Source of the DNA: an uncultured Oscillospiraceae bacterium
GTDB taxonomy: Bacteria > Bacillota > Clostridia > Oscillospirales > Oscillospiraceae
Length of the DNA stretch: 12,739 nucleotides
Reading direction: 5' to 3'
Assembly: GCA_934515035.1 (NCBI GenBank)
Contig: CAKSXP010000029.1
Coordinates: 1 to 12,739 of the forward strand
The stretch's first letter is position 1. Every line of letters starts with the position of its first letter. The notes beneath the pieces were generated by a model, which made no database searches, was not told where the DNA came from, and saw only the letters and a program-made list of their open reading frames with translations. Below, piece by piece: positions 1 through 7,052 of the stretch. Both the position numbers and the translations under genes were made by a program.

Positions 1-1006
1 ACATGGCGTTGCCCATCATGGGACCGCCCATGAGAATTTTATTCGGCTCTTTTCTGAAACCGCCGGCCTGTTCAAAGACATAGGAAAGCGGCGTTCCGAC
101 GCGGACGATGAGGTTCTTCGGCTCGGCAATGGCGGAGCCGGAGACGGTGACGACGCGCTCGATGGCGGGGCGTCCCTCATAGCAGGCCCTGTAAACGCTG
201 TATGCCGTGAAGGTATTGAACACGGCGCAGCCAACGGCCGCAGGCAGCCCTCCGGGCGGGACCTCTTTTCCCGTGACGGTGCGTATGAGCTGTTTTTCAG
301 CGCCCTGCGGATAGCGGCAGGGCAGCGCAAGGATCTCGATGCCGGAGCCAGCGGGGTTGCGCTCCTTCAGAAGCTTTATGGCATCGGCCTTGTTTTTTTC
401 GATCGCAAAGGTGGCCTTGTCAACGCCGCAGGCGCGCATGAGAAGGCTTATCCCACCCAGCACCTCGTCCGGATGCTCCAGCATCGTGCGGTGGTCGCTG
501 GTTATATAGGGCTCGCACTCGGCGCCGTTTATTATAACGGTGTTGACCTTGCCCTTGCCGCTGGTTATCTTGAACCCGGTCGGGAATGTAGCGCCGCCCA
601 TGCCGACGATGCCGGCCTCACGTATTATCGCGGCGAGCTTGTCGGGATCCTCAAGCTCCTCCTCGCTGTGGGGGACCATCGTTTCGCAGGGCGTGTCAAG
701 GCCGTCGTTCTCGATGACGATGGAATTCACCATCGACCCGTTGGAGTGGAGCCGGGGTTCGATCGCCGTCACTTTTCCGGAAACGGAAGCGTGGATCGGC
801 GCGGATACCGGCGCGGCGGAGTCGCCGATCTTCTGGCCGAGCTTCACCTCGTCGCCGACGGCGACAATGGGCTGGCAGGGCGCGCCGATGTGCAGGGACA
901 TCGGTATGATGACCTGCGGCGGGGGCGTCATCTGGGTAACGGCGATTTTATTTGCCGGAGCTTTTTTATCGTCCGGATGCACGCCGCCGATGAACTTGAA
1001 GGACAT
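1..1006 (-). CDS. rnfC: Electron transport complex subunit RnfC, N-terminal part (truncated by window edge)
   Basis: RnfC is the peripheral NADH-oxidising, FMN- and iron-sulfur-binding subunit of the Rnf complex, which couples electron flow between ferredoxin and NAD to ion transport across the membrane. The frame is open from 1006 to the window edge, giving 335 codons. The start ATG at 1006 follows AGAGGTG with 6 nt spacing and gives MSFKFIGGVHPDDKK, the typical RnfC opening. A lipoyl-like N-terminal domain is visible around residues 46-62 (GDEVKLGQKIGD). The glycine-rich nucleotide/FMN-binding signature GMGGATFPTG lies at about 135-144 and NGAECEPY at about 160-167; both are characteristic of the RnfC/NuoF family. 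The C-terminal CxxCxxC clusters would lie beyond base 1, so they cannot be checked. The other rnf genes would be expected further left. The assignment is firm; completeness is unknown. Confidence 0.95.
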   Translation of the reverse strand, partial: MSFKFIGGVHPDDKKAPANKIAVTQMTPPPQVIIPMSLHIGAPCQPIVAVGDEVKLGQKIGDSAAPVSAPIHASVSGKVTAIEPRLHSNGSMVNSIVIENDGLDTPCETMVPHSEEELEDPDKLAAIIREAGIVGMGGATFPTGFKITSGKGKVNTVIINGAECEPYITSDHRTMLEHPDEVLGGISLLMRACGVDKATFAIEKNKADAIKLLKERNPAGSGIEILALPCRYPQGAEKQLIRTVTGKEVPPGGLPAAVGCAVFNTFTAYSVYRACYEGRPAIERVVTVSGSAIAEPKNLIVRVGTPLSYVFEQAGGFRKEPNKILMGGPMMGNAM

Positions 1007-1053
1007 GAACATCACCTCTGACTGTATTTGAAAAAGCTGATTTTATACAGAAT

Positions 1054-1082
1054 ATCGTAACATATCGGTATTTAAAAGTAAA
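1054..1082 (-). promoter_or_regulatory. Candidate sigma-A promoter for rnfC
   Basis: On the minus strand there is a -35 TTTACT (1082-1077) and a -10 TACGAT (1059-1054) with 17 bp spacing. A TG one base before the -10 adds an extended -10 character. It lies about 50 nt upstream of the rnfC start in an AT-rich stretch. This is pattern evidence only. Confidence 0.5.
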
Positions 1083-1156
1083 GCCGCCCATCTCCGATTT
1101 TTTACAAGAAATTAAAAGTTTAATTGCCAAAAAAATCTGGATCTTCGGCTGACGCC

Positions 1157-1185
1157 TTGAATAGCCCGCGGTGTTTTGGTATACT
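1157..1185 (+). promoter_or_regulatory. Sigma-A promoter for the hydrolase-fold gene
   Basis: TTGAAT (1157-1162), 17 bp, TATACT (1180-1185). Transcription would begin near 1192. The in-frame ATG at 1195 would then have almost no leader, which supports the start at 1222 with its AAGGAG at 1207-1212. The promoter is divergent from the rnfC promoter; their -35 elements are about 75 bp apart. Confidence 0.6.
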
Positions 1186-1221
1186 TGAACAAAAATGAAC
1201 CGATTTAAGGAGAGCATCAAT

Positions 1222-2247
1222 ATGCAAAACAGAAAGAGCAGTGCCGCGAGCACCGCCGCCTTCGGCGTCATCGTCGTTCTGATATGCGTCTTTTACGCTT
1301 TTTACAGCCAGGCAAACACGGTCTCGGCGCTTTTCCCGATATGCTTTGAGCGCAGCGGTTCCGACGCGCTGCTCGCCCAGGACGCGGACTGGTACGGCTC
1401 GGAGGAGCTGCGGCAGATGCAGGACAGCTCCGTGGACAGTGGGCTGGCAGCGCTGGCGGAGCTTGAGCACAGCTCCTTCGACTTCACCGCCTCAACGGCG
1501 GGTTCCCTCTTTGTAAGGGGCGGGACCGAACTGTCCGCCGATTACTACGACGCGGGCAGCAGCAAAACCGCCGTCCTGCTGCATGCCTACGGCCGCAGCC
1601 AGGACTTTGCCGCCCGCTGGGCCGATTTCTGGACCGGGCGCGGCTATAACGTCCTGATACCCCAGCTGCGCTGTCACGACGGAAACGACAGCCTGACAAC
1701 GCTCGGCTTTTACGAACAGTATGACCTTTACGACCTGCTCCGCGCGGCGGCGGACACGACCGGCGTGAACGCCTATGTCATCCACGGCGAGGGGCTGGGC
1801 GCGAACGCGGCGCTGCTGATGTGCGGAAACACGGACCTCATGGACGGGCTCCGTAACGAGGGCGCCGCCGGAATAACGGTCGGGCTCATCGTGGCCGAGA
1901 GCGCGAGCACGGATATGATGACGCTCATCACCCATCAGGCCGCGCGCCAGTTCGAAATGCGCGGCATACTCTCGCGCATCGCGATGAAGTTTTCGCTCAA
2001 CCAGAAGCTCGGCTTCTCGCCGGACAGCATGGATATGACCGCGGCCGCGGCCGCATCGGCCACTCCCACGGTTTTCGTCAGCGGGACGAACGACGGCTTC
2101 TCGCCCGACGACTGGACGCAGACGCTGTATGACGCCTGCACGGCGGAAAAGCGCCTCCTCATAGCCGAGGGCGTGTCCCACGGCGCGGCCTGGGAGCGCG
2201 CGGGCGAAGCTTACCGCGCCGCGATCGAAGAGCTTCTGCCGCAATGA
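1222..2247 (+). CDS. Membrane-anchored alpha/beta-hydrolase-fold protein, probably without the catalytic serine
   Basis: This 341-residue protein resembles the YqkD/COG1073-like alpha/beta hydrolases. An N-terminal membrane anchor lies at about 12-29, so the fold should sit outside the cytoplasmic membrane. An oxyanion-region motif LLHAYG is at 119-124. The nucleophile elbow, normally GxSxG, reads HGEGLGANAALL, which puts Gly191 (codon GGG, 1792-1794) where Ser is expected. The acid (Asp291 in SGTNDGFSP) and the base (His320 in GVSHGAAW) are still present in the expected order. The usual PDxRGHG segment also reads PQLRCHDG. The start at 1222 is chosen because AAGGAG lies 9 nt upstream; the earlier ATG at 1195 has no such site. 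The gene is monocistronic, with a promoter at 1157-1185 and a hairpin after the stop. The substrate is unknown. A non-catalytic or unusual-mechanism role is inference. Confidence 0.75.
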   Translation: MQNRKSSAASTAAFGVIVVLICVFYAFYSQANTVSALFPICFERSGSDALLAQDADWYGSEELRQMQDSSVDSGLAALAELEHSSFDFTASTAGSLFVRGGTELSADYYDAGSSKTAVLLHAYGRSQDFAARWADFWTGRGYNVLIPQLRCHDGNDSLTTLGFYEQYDLYDLLRAAADTTGVNAYVIHGEGLGANAALLMCGNTDLMDGLRNEGAAGITVGLIVAESASTDMMTLITHQAARQFEMRGILSRIAMKFSLNQKLGFSPDSMDMTAAAAASATPTVFVSGTNDGFSPDDWTQTLYDACTAEKRLLIAEGVSHGAAWERAGEAYRAAIEELLPQ

Positions 2248-2305
2248 CGGCGCGGCGTCAGCCGTGAGGGAGCCGCGGGTATTCCCTTTCCGGTACAGAG
2301 CGCGA

Positions 2306-2340
2306 AGATCCTCCGTATGAGTCGGTCATACGGAGGATCT
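2306..2340 (+). terminator. Perfect 15-bp hairpin between convergent genes
   Basis: AGATCCTCCGTATGA (2306-2320), loop GTCGG, TCATACGGAGGATCT (2326-2340). On the plus strand it is followed by a weak U-rich tail GTCTGTTTTA, so it fits best as terminator of the hydrolase-fold gene. It lies 45 nt past the stop of the convergent symporter gene and may also stop that transcript, although no T-run follows on that strand. Confidence 0.7.
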
Positions 2341-2384
2341 GTCTGTTTTATGGCCCCTCTGCCAAATGGTCGGGGGGTTATGTG

Positions 2385-3809
2385 TTATCCGAAAATATGC
2401 AGCGCGAATATGGAGTCGATCTGTCCGAGGAAGATGAGCACCATTGCCGCGGGCGCGATCACCTTGCAGCAAACGCGGAAGAAGCCGCGGCTCGCAAAGC
2501 GGTTTCCGCAGAGCGCGACCTCCTCGCCGAACCTGTCAACGCCGTACTCATAGCCTATGAATATGCACATGAGCAGCGCGGTCAGCGGCATGAATATGCC
2601 CTCGGCCCAGAAGTCCATGAAATCGACCCAGCAGTCGTTGAACGAGCCGATAACGCCCAGGGAATTCTGGAAGGGTATCCAGATCCCGTTGCCGCCCATG
2701 CCGTCTATCGCGACGATGGAGGCGAGCGCCATTACAACGACGCAGGTGATGATGGTGACCTTTTTGCGGTTGGCGGTCTTTCCCTTAGCCTCCGCGTTGT
2801 CGAGATAGAACGTGGTTATGATCTCTATAATGGAGATGGACGACGTCACCGCCGCTATCACGACCAGCAGATAGAAAATAATGCCGAACACGGGGCCAAG
2901 CACGCCCATGGATCTGAAAACGTCCTGAAGCGTTATGAACAGCAGTCCCGGTCCCGCCATTGCGGCGTCCGCTCCGCCGATGGCAAAGGACGCCGGAATG
3001 ACCGCAAGGCCCGCCATCAGCGCAACGACGGTGTCCGCTATTACGATCAGTGTGCAGTTTCGCTCCAGATTCTCCTCCTTGCGGAGATACGAACCGTAAG
3101 TCAGCATCGTTCCTACGCCGATCGACAGCGAGAAGAACATCTGTCCGCCGGCCTTGGCCACAACGCCGAGGAAGTTCTCACGGAACGGCTCAAAATTGGG
3201 CTTGAACATGAATCTGATGCCCTCGGCAGCGCCGTCGAGCGTAACGCTGCGGATGATGATTATCACGAGCATAACAAACAGCGCGGGCATGGCGACCTTC
3301 GAGAATTTCTCGATACCGCCGGAGATGCCGCCCATAACGATGACGGCGTTCAGGATGACGAATATCAGAGTGTATATCAGCGACTCCGCCATGTTTCCGG
3401 TGAGCTCGCCGAATATCTCTCCGCCGCTGCCGTAAGCTGCGCCGAACAGCTCGCAGACATTGACGACGACATACTTGACGCAGTAGCCGCCGAGAACGCA
3501 GTAAAAGCTCAGGATAAGGAAAGCAGAGATAAATCCCGGCCAGCCCAGCCACTTGAAGCGTTTGGACAGCATCCTGTAAGTTGCGATAGAGCTCTTTCCC
3601 GTGGTGCGGCCGAGCCCGAATTCGCCGAGCATGATCGTAAAGCCGACCAGCGCCGCCATGACTATGTATACGAGCAGGAAGGCAAAGCCGCCGTTGCTGC
3701 CCATTTTGAACGGAAATCCCCAGATGTTTCCCAATCCCACGGCGGAGCCTATCGCCGCCATCAGGAAACCGAAGTTCGATTTCCATTGACCCCTGTTATT
3801 ACTCTCCAC
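2385..3809 (-). CDS. Sodium-dependent amino-acid symporter, NSS/SNF family (MhsT/LeuT-like)
   Basis: This 474-residue inner-membrane protein should import an amino acid or related solute with sodium. The family signature is at the N-terminus: TM1 begins SNFGFLMAAIGSAVGLGN (about 11-28), whose unwound GSAVGLGN stretch forms part of the Na+ and substrate sites. A conserved NGGFAFLLVY opens TM2. I count 11 membrane segments: after TM1 and TM2, one near 92-120, two between about 157 and 210, then TM6 (FFSLSIGVGTMLTYGSYL), TM7, TM8 (with TSSIS, the usual Na2-site region), TM9, TM10 and a last one at the C-terminus. Eleven segments is the bacterial MhsT layout, rather than the 12 of LeuT. The start is GTG at 3809; GGAGG lies 9 nt upstream, and the nearer ATG is followed at once by TAA. 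Position 31 is Gly (NIWGFPF) where LeuT has the gating Arg30. Substrate not predictable from the sequence alone. Confidence 0.92.
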   Translation of the reverse strand: MESNNRGQWKSNFGFLMAAIGSAVGLGNIWGFPFKMGSNGGFAFLLVYIVMAALVGFTIMLGEFGLGRTTGKSSIATYRMLSKRFKWLGWPGFISAFLILSFYCVLGGYCVKYVVVNVCELFGAAYGSGGEIFGELTGNMAESLIYTLIFVILNAVIVMGGISGGIEKFSKVAMPALFVMLVIIIIRSVTLDGAAEGIRFMFKPNFEPFRENFLGVVAKAGGQMFFSLSIGVGTMLTYGSYLRKEENLERNCTLIVIADTVVALMAGLAVIPASFAIGGADAAMAGPGLLFITLQDVFRSMGVLGPVFGIIFYLLVVIAAVTSSISIIEIITTFYLDNAEAKGKTANRKKVTIITCVVVMALASIVAIDGMGGNGIWIPFQNSLGVIGSFNDCWVDFMDFWAEGIFMPLTALLMCIFIGYEYGVDRFGEEVALCGNRFASRGFFRVCCKVIAPAAMVLIFLGQIDSIFALHIFG

Positions 3810-4025
3810 TTTTTACATCCTCCACATTTTATATAAATAATAGACCCGTATAATTTACACTAAATAATTAAAATATACAATACTTTGGTGTGAAAAAGTG
3901 TAAAAAAACAAAAATTTTTATATATCGGCGTCTTTCCCGCCCGCGCCGCTCCGGCAAAACGGATTGAAAAAAACTCGCGCAGGATATATAATATAAGAAT
4001 AAACTGCTTCCGGGGAGATATCTGC
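3810..4025. promoter_or_regulatory. Divergent AT-rich control region with GTGTAAA-like half-sites
   Basis: This gene-free stretch separates the symporter (-) from the four-TM protein (+). On the minus strand a possible promoter is TTGTAT (3880-3875), 17 bp, TAAATT (3857-3852). Three related heptamers or octamers occur: TTTACAC at 3854-3860, GTGTGAAA at 3888-3895 and GTGTAAA at 3898-3904. The first and third are exact inverted copies of each other. One overlaps the proposed -10 and two lie just upstream of the -35, an arrangement that fits an operator. The regulator is not known. A further AAAAATTTTT tract lies near 3910. Confidence 0.4.
3964..3992 (+). promoter_or_regulatory. Near-consensus sigma-A promoter for the four-TM protein
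   Basis: TTGAAA (3964-3969), 17 bp, perfect TATAAT (3987-3992). A GGGGAG ribosome binding site at 4012-4017 sits 8 nt before the ATG at 4026, giving a leader of only about 25 nt. Confidence 0.7.
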
Positions 4026-4595
4026 ATGGACAAAAAAGCTATCAGAGATTACATGGACAAAAAGCCCGTCATCAAAAAGCGCGGCAGGCGAAAATATATC
4101 GAGGATTACAAGCTCGTGGGAAAAGAGCTTGTATACACCGGCGACTGGTATGTGTTCACCGGGACCGCCGCGGAACTCAGGCGGCACAATTATATAACCG
4201 CCGGCCTTTCGGTCTGCTGCTTTGCCGTTCTTCTCATGATCGGCTTTCTGCACATGAGCGGGATATACAGGTTCTATGTGCTGGCGCCATACGTTCTGTC
4301 TCTCATGCTGTCCGTCGTCTGCGTCATAGACGCATTCAAGCTCTGGAACGCCGGGGAAAAGCTCAACCGCGAGCAATATGAGCGCGGCGCGGTCCGCATC
4401 GTCAGAGCGTCCGTCATTCTGGCGGTCACGTCCGCCGTGTCCACGCTGGGCGAAGCGGCGTTTCTCATCTTTGTCGGAGTATATCTTGACCTCCGGTCGG
4501 AGCTCACCTTCCTTGTCGGAGCCGCCGCCGTCACCGGCGCCGCGGTCCTGATGCATTTTCAGACGCGCCGCGTCGAATGGCGGAAAACAAAATAA
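4026..4595 (+). CDS. Uncharacterised four-TM membrane protein
   Basis: I do not recognise the family of this 189-residue protein. Residues 1-55 are soluble and strongly basic at first (several Lys/Arg in the first 25), then contain KLVGKELVYTGDWYVFTG. Four hydrophobic segments follow, at about 57-75, 82-102, 127-148 and 158-178, arranged as two hairpins separated by a charged stretch (NAGEKLNREQYERGAVR). The C-terminus is short and basic (QTRRVEWRKTK), so both ends are probably cytoplasmic by the positive-inside rule. There are no visible catalytic motifs, no signal peptide and no conserved cysteine pair. It has its own strong promoter and ends at the hairpin at 4625-4672, so it is a single-gene unit between divergent and convergent neighbours. 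No function is proposed. Confidence 0.8.
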   Translation: MDKKAIRDYMDKKPVIKKRGRRKYIEDYKLVGKELVYTGDWYVFTGTAAELRRHNYITAGLSVCCFAVLLMIGFLHMSGIYRFYVLAPYVLSLMLSVVCVIDAFKLWNAGEKLNREQYERGAVRIVRASVILAVTSAVSTLGEAAFLIFVGVYLDLRSELTFLVGAAAVTGAAVLMHFQTRRVEWRKTK

Positions 4596-4624
4596 CGCGG
4601 ACGGGCCCTGTCCCGTAAACGAAT

Positions 4625-4672
4625 TTCACCCCATCCGGAAGAGAGCACACGCTCTTTTCCGGATGGGGTGAA
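4625..4672. terminator. 22-bp hairpin shared by convergent genes
   Basis: The left arm at 4625-4646 begins TTCACCCCATCC and the loop is ACAC (4647-4650). The right arm at 4651-4672 ends GGATGGGGTGAA. All 22 positions pair, one of them as G-U in the plus-strand RNA. It lies 29 nt past the four-TM gene and 38 nt past the editing-protein gene. Neither strand has a good T-run after it, so termination may be Rho-assisted, or it may mainly protect 3' ends. Confidence 0.65.
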
Positions 4673-4709
4673 GTCATGTATACGGAGCATTGTCCGGCGG
4701 GAGCTGTCG

Positions 4710-5855
4710 TCAGTCCTTTTCGAAGAATTTCTCAATGTCCTTTCGCGCCGCAAAAACCTGTCCCTGCGCAAAGGCGGGCCTTCCCCCGCCGCGGCCGGAC
4801 AGCTCCTCGTTCATCCGCTTTACAAGCCCGCGCACGTCGCCGTCCCTCTGTCCGACGGCGTAGCGCCAGCCCTCCGCGTCCGAGCCGGAAAACACCGCGC
4901 AGACGCTCTCCGTCGCCGACATCAGCTCGTTTGCGAGCCGCTGCACCTGTCCGGCGGACAGCCCCGGCTCAAACACCGGCGTCTTTCCCTCGTTCGCGCG
5001 CGAAACCGCGGAATACCAGCGTTTTTCCGCCGCGGCAAGCTCCGCCTTGAGCCGCGACTGCTCCTCCAGCAGGCGGCTGACCGCGGCCGAGGTCTCCTGC
5101 TGCTTTGCCGAGAGCAGAACGGAATTTTTCCGGTTTTCCTCAAATACCGCGGACACAAAGCGCCACGCGCGTTCGCCCGCAGCAAACTCCAGCCGTATCC
5201 CGCCGCGAAGCCGCTCCGCCGACAGTATCTTTATCAGGCCAAGCGCGCCCGTGCGCGCCACATGCGTGCCGCAGCAGGCGCAGACGTCCACGCCGGGTAT
5301 CGTTATGATGCGCACCTCGCCCTCCAGCTCCTTCTTGCTGCGGTAATCAAGGTGCTCAAGCTCTTCGCCGGTGGGATAGCTCTCCAGAACGGGCAGATCG
5401 GCGCGGATCGCCGCGTTTGCCTCGTCCTCCATCTCCGCGAGCTGTTCAGTCGTCAGAACGCCGTTCAGGTCAATGGCCGTCGTCTCCGCGCCCATGTGGA
5501 AGCCGACGTTGTCAAAGCCGTACCGGCGGTGGATGACCCCGGTCAGAACATGGTCGGCGGTGTGCTGCTCCGTATAGTCGCGGCGGCGGCGCATGTCGAC
5601 GGCGCCGCGCACCGTGCTTCCGGCGGCGAAGGCTCTGTCCACGATATGCACGATCTCGCCGCCGTGCCCGGAAACGAACCGGACCCCGGCTCCGTCGATG
5701 GAGCCGAGGTCGCAGGGCTGTCCCCCTCCTTCCGGGTAGAAGGCCGTCCTGTCCAGGACGAGCTCCCAGCCCGTTTCCGCCTCGCGGCAGGAAAGGACAC
5801 GGGCGGAAAACTCCGCCGTTTCGGGTTCGGTATAAAAAAGCTTTTCCGTTTTCAT
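4710..5855 (-). CDS. AlaX-type alanyl-tRNA editing protein with C-terminal DHHA1 domain
   Basis: Free-standing relatives of the AlaRS editing domain hydrolyse Ser or Gly mischarged on tRNA-Ala. This 381-residue protein has the long AlaX layout. An N-terminal beta-barrel-like domain carries AFYPEGGGQPCDLG (about 38-51). The editing domain has the zinc ligand pair HTADH (His98, His102) and the second pair in CACCGTHV (Cys194, His198, matching the CGGTH motif of the family). A coiled segment follows (about 240-290), then a DHHA1-like domain ending SGRGGGRPAFAQG (about 348-360), which in AlaRS helps bind the tRNA elbow. Cys192 and Cys195 flank the expected ligand and are additional cysteines. ATG at 5855 starts 6 nt after the stop of the upstream gene; GGAG lies 9 nt before it, within the end of that gene, so translation is probably coupled. 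It is the last gene of the minus-strand run. Confidence 0.9.
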   Translation of the reverse strand: MKTEKLFYTEPETAEFSARVLSCREAETGWELVLDRTAFYPEGGGQPCDLGSIDGAGVRFVSGHGGEIVHIVDRAFAAGSTVRGAVDMRRRRDYTEQHTADHVLTGVIHRRYGFDNVGFHMGAETTAIDLNGVLTTEQLAEMEDEANAAIRADLPVLESYPTGEELEHLDYRSKKELEGEVRIITIPGVDVCACCGTHVARTGALGLIKILSAERLRGGIRLEFAAGERAWRFVSAVFEENRKNSVLLSAKQQETSAAVSRLLEEQSRLKAELAAAEKRWYSAVSRANEGKTPVFEPGLSAGQVQRLANELMSATESVCAVFSGSDAEGWRYAVGQRDGDVRGLVKRMNEELSGRGGGRPAFAQGQVFAARKDIEKFFEKD

Positions 5856-5861
5856 AAAAAA

Positions 5862-7007
5862 TCACTCCGCCGCGCTGGAGGCGGTCTCCTTTTTGCGGGA
5901 CTTTGCGTGCTTTCCGGCGGTTTTGGCGCGTTTCTCGGCGCGCTTTCTCTTTTTCCGGTCCTCGCTCCGCTCGGTCATGAGCTCATAACGCTTCTCCTGC
6001 GCCTCATCGGCAAGGCGTATCGCGCCGGACTTTGCCCACGCCGCGCCGCGCCGCAGCCAGATGATGGCAAGGACGAGCAGGCATACGGCGGGCATCGCCG
6101 CAAAAATGATGAACAGCACAAGGCACAGCGCCATATAGTCCTCGATGAGCCGCGCCGCGTTCTCCCAGTAGGGATATACGACTCCGTAATTGTTCATCGA
6201 CCTCTCTCCGAAATCGCCGACAACGCGGAAGGTGCCGGAGAGCGAATATCTCGAGCTGTTTTCAATAACGGGATAAGCCCCGCTGTTGGAAAGGCCGTCG
6301 GTCACGACGCCGCTGGCAAAGCCGGATATCGGGTCGGCGCAGACAAGCTCATAGCAGCTGATGCCGCTGCATGCTCCCATATCCTTGAGGGCGCTGTATG
6401 ACATGAAGATGCCCGGTCCGTCGGTATATGCCTTGCTGCTGGCAAAATCCGTCTCGCGCTCCACGACGCCCGCAATATAATAGGGCTTCCCGCCAATCGT
6501 CACCGTCATCCCGGCAAGGTCAACGGAGCCGAACAGCTTCCAGGCCAGTTCCTCGTCGAGGACAACGCGGTCCTGCATGAGATCATCGCCGGAGATATAT
6601 CCGCCGGAACGCAGGCGCAGCGGGTGGAACAGGAAGAAATCGCCGCCGATGCCAAGTGCAGCCGCCTGGCTGCTGCCGCGCGAGCCCTCGACCGTTATCT
6701 TGCCCTTCGCGGAATAGCACTCCGTCCAGAGCGAGCCGGTCTCCGGCTGTTCAAGGCCGGCCTCGACCAGCTTGCTGTTGATCGTTTCATGGAAGGAATA
6801 CAGGCTCGTCTCCTCCAGCTCGGAGCCGACGGGGAAGAAAATGCTGACCTGCGCAAAGCGCTCGCTGTTCTCTCCGCGCCAGCGCTCGTCCGCCTTCTGG
6901 GCTTCGAGCGTGCCGCCGAGGACGGCCATTATAACGGCGCAGACCGCGGCAAGAAGGGTCAGCGCCCCGGCCACGATGGCAAGGACAAGCTTCTTTTTAC
7001 TTTTCAT
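5862..7007 (-). CDS. MacB-like periplasmic-core-domain protein lacking the FtsX permease core
   Basis: This 381-residue protein has one N-terminal membrane segment (about 7-31), an extracytoplasmic part of about 270 residues, one second segment (about 302-330) and a very basic cytoplasmic tail rich in Lys, Arg and Ala. The middle part carries the MacB_PCD pattern of MacB-type ABC permeases: GGDFFLFHPLRLRSGG (about 121-136), RVVLDEELAWKLFG (about 147-160), and a strand motif ending YYIAGVVERE (about 176-185). A full MacB-type permease would have two further TM segments after the core; these are absent, and the protein ends in charged sequence. No ATPase domain is attached. The start at 7007 is preferred over ATG 7028 because AGGAGG sits 9 nt upstream of it and is itself inside the longer version. 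It lies between the adaptor and the tRNA-editing gene with short gaps. A role as partner of the adaptor is inferred from adjacency. Confidence 0.75.
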   Translation of the reverse strand: MKSKKKLVLAIVAGALTLLAAVCAVIMAVLGGTLEAQKADERWRGENSERFAQVSIFFPVGSELEETSLYSFHETINSKLVEAGLEQPETGSLWTECYSAKGKITVEGSRGSSQAAALGIGGDFFLFHPLRLRSGGYISGDDLMQDRVVLDEELAWKLFGSVDLAGMTVTIGGKPYYIAGVVERETDFASSKAYTDGPGIFMSYSALKDMGACSGISCYELVCADPISGFASGVVTDGLSNSGAYPVIENSSRYSLSGTFRVVGDFGERSMNNYGVVYPYWENAARLIEDYMALCLVLFIIFAAMPAVCLLVLAIIWLRRGAAWAKSGAIRLADEAQEKRYELMTERSEDRKKRKRAEKRAKTAGKHAKSRKKETASSAAE

Positions 7008-7052
7008 ATGCGCCGTCCTCCTTTTCATCCGGATGGCGATGCCGTAATTTCA

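Noticed and set aside
2382..3836. Open frame of 484 codons on the plus strand, antisense to the whole symporter gene
   Set aside because: The product is rich in His, Asp and Arg with no membrane or domain pattern, there is no ribosome binding site, and the opposite strand encodes an unmistakable transporter. Long antisense frames are common in GC-rich codon usage.
4668..6401. Open frame of 577 codons on the plus strand, antisense to the tRNA-editing and MacB-like genes
   Set aside because: It runs across two clear minus-strand genes, starts inside the terminator hairpin and has an Arg/Ala-rich product without recognisable domains.
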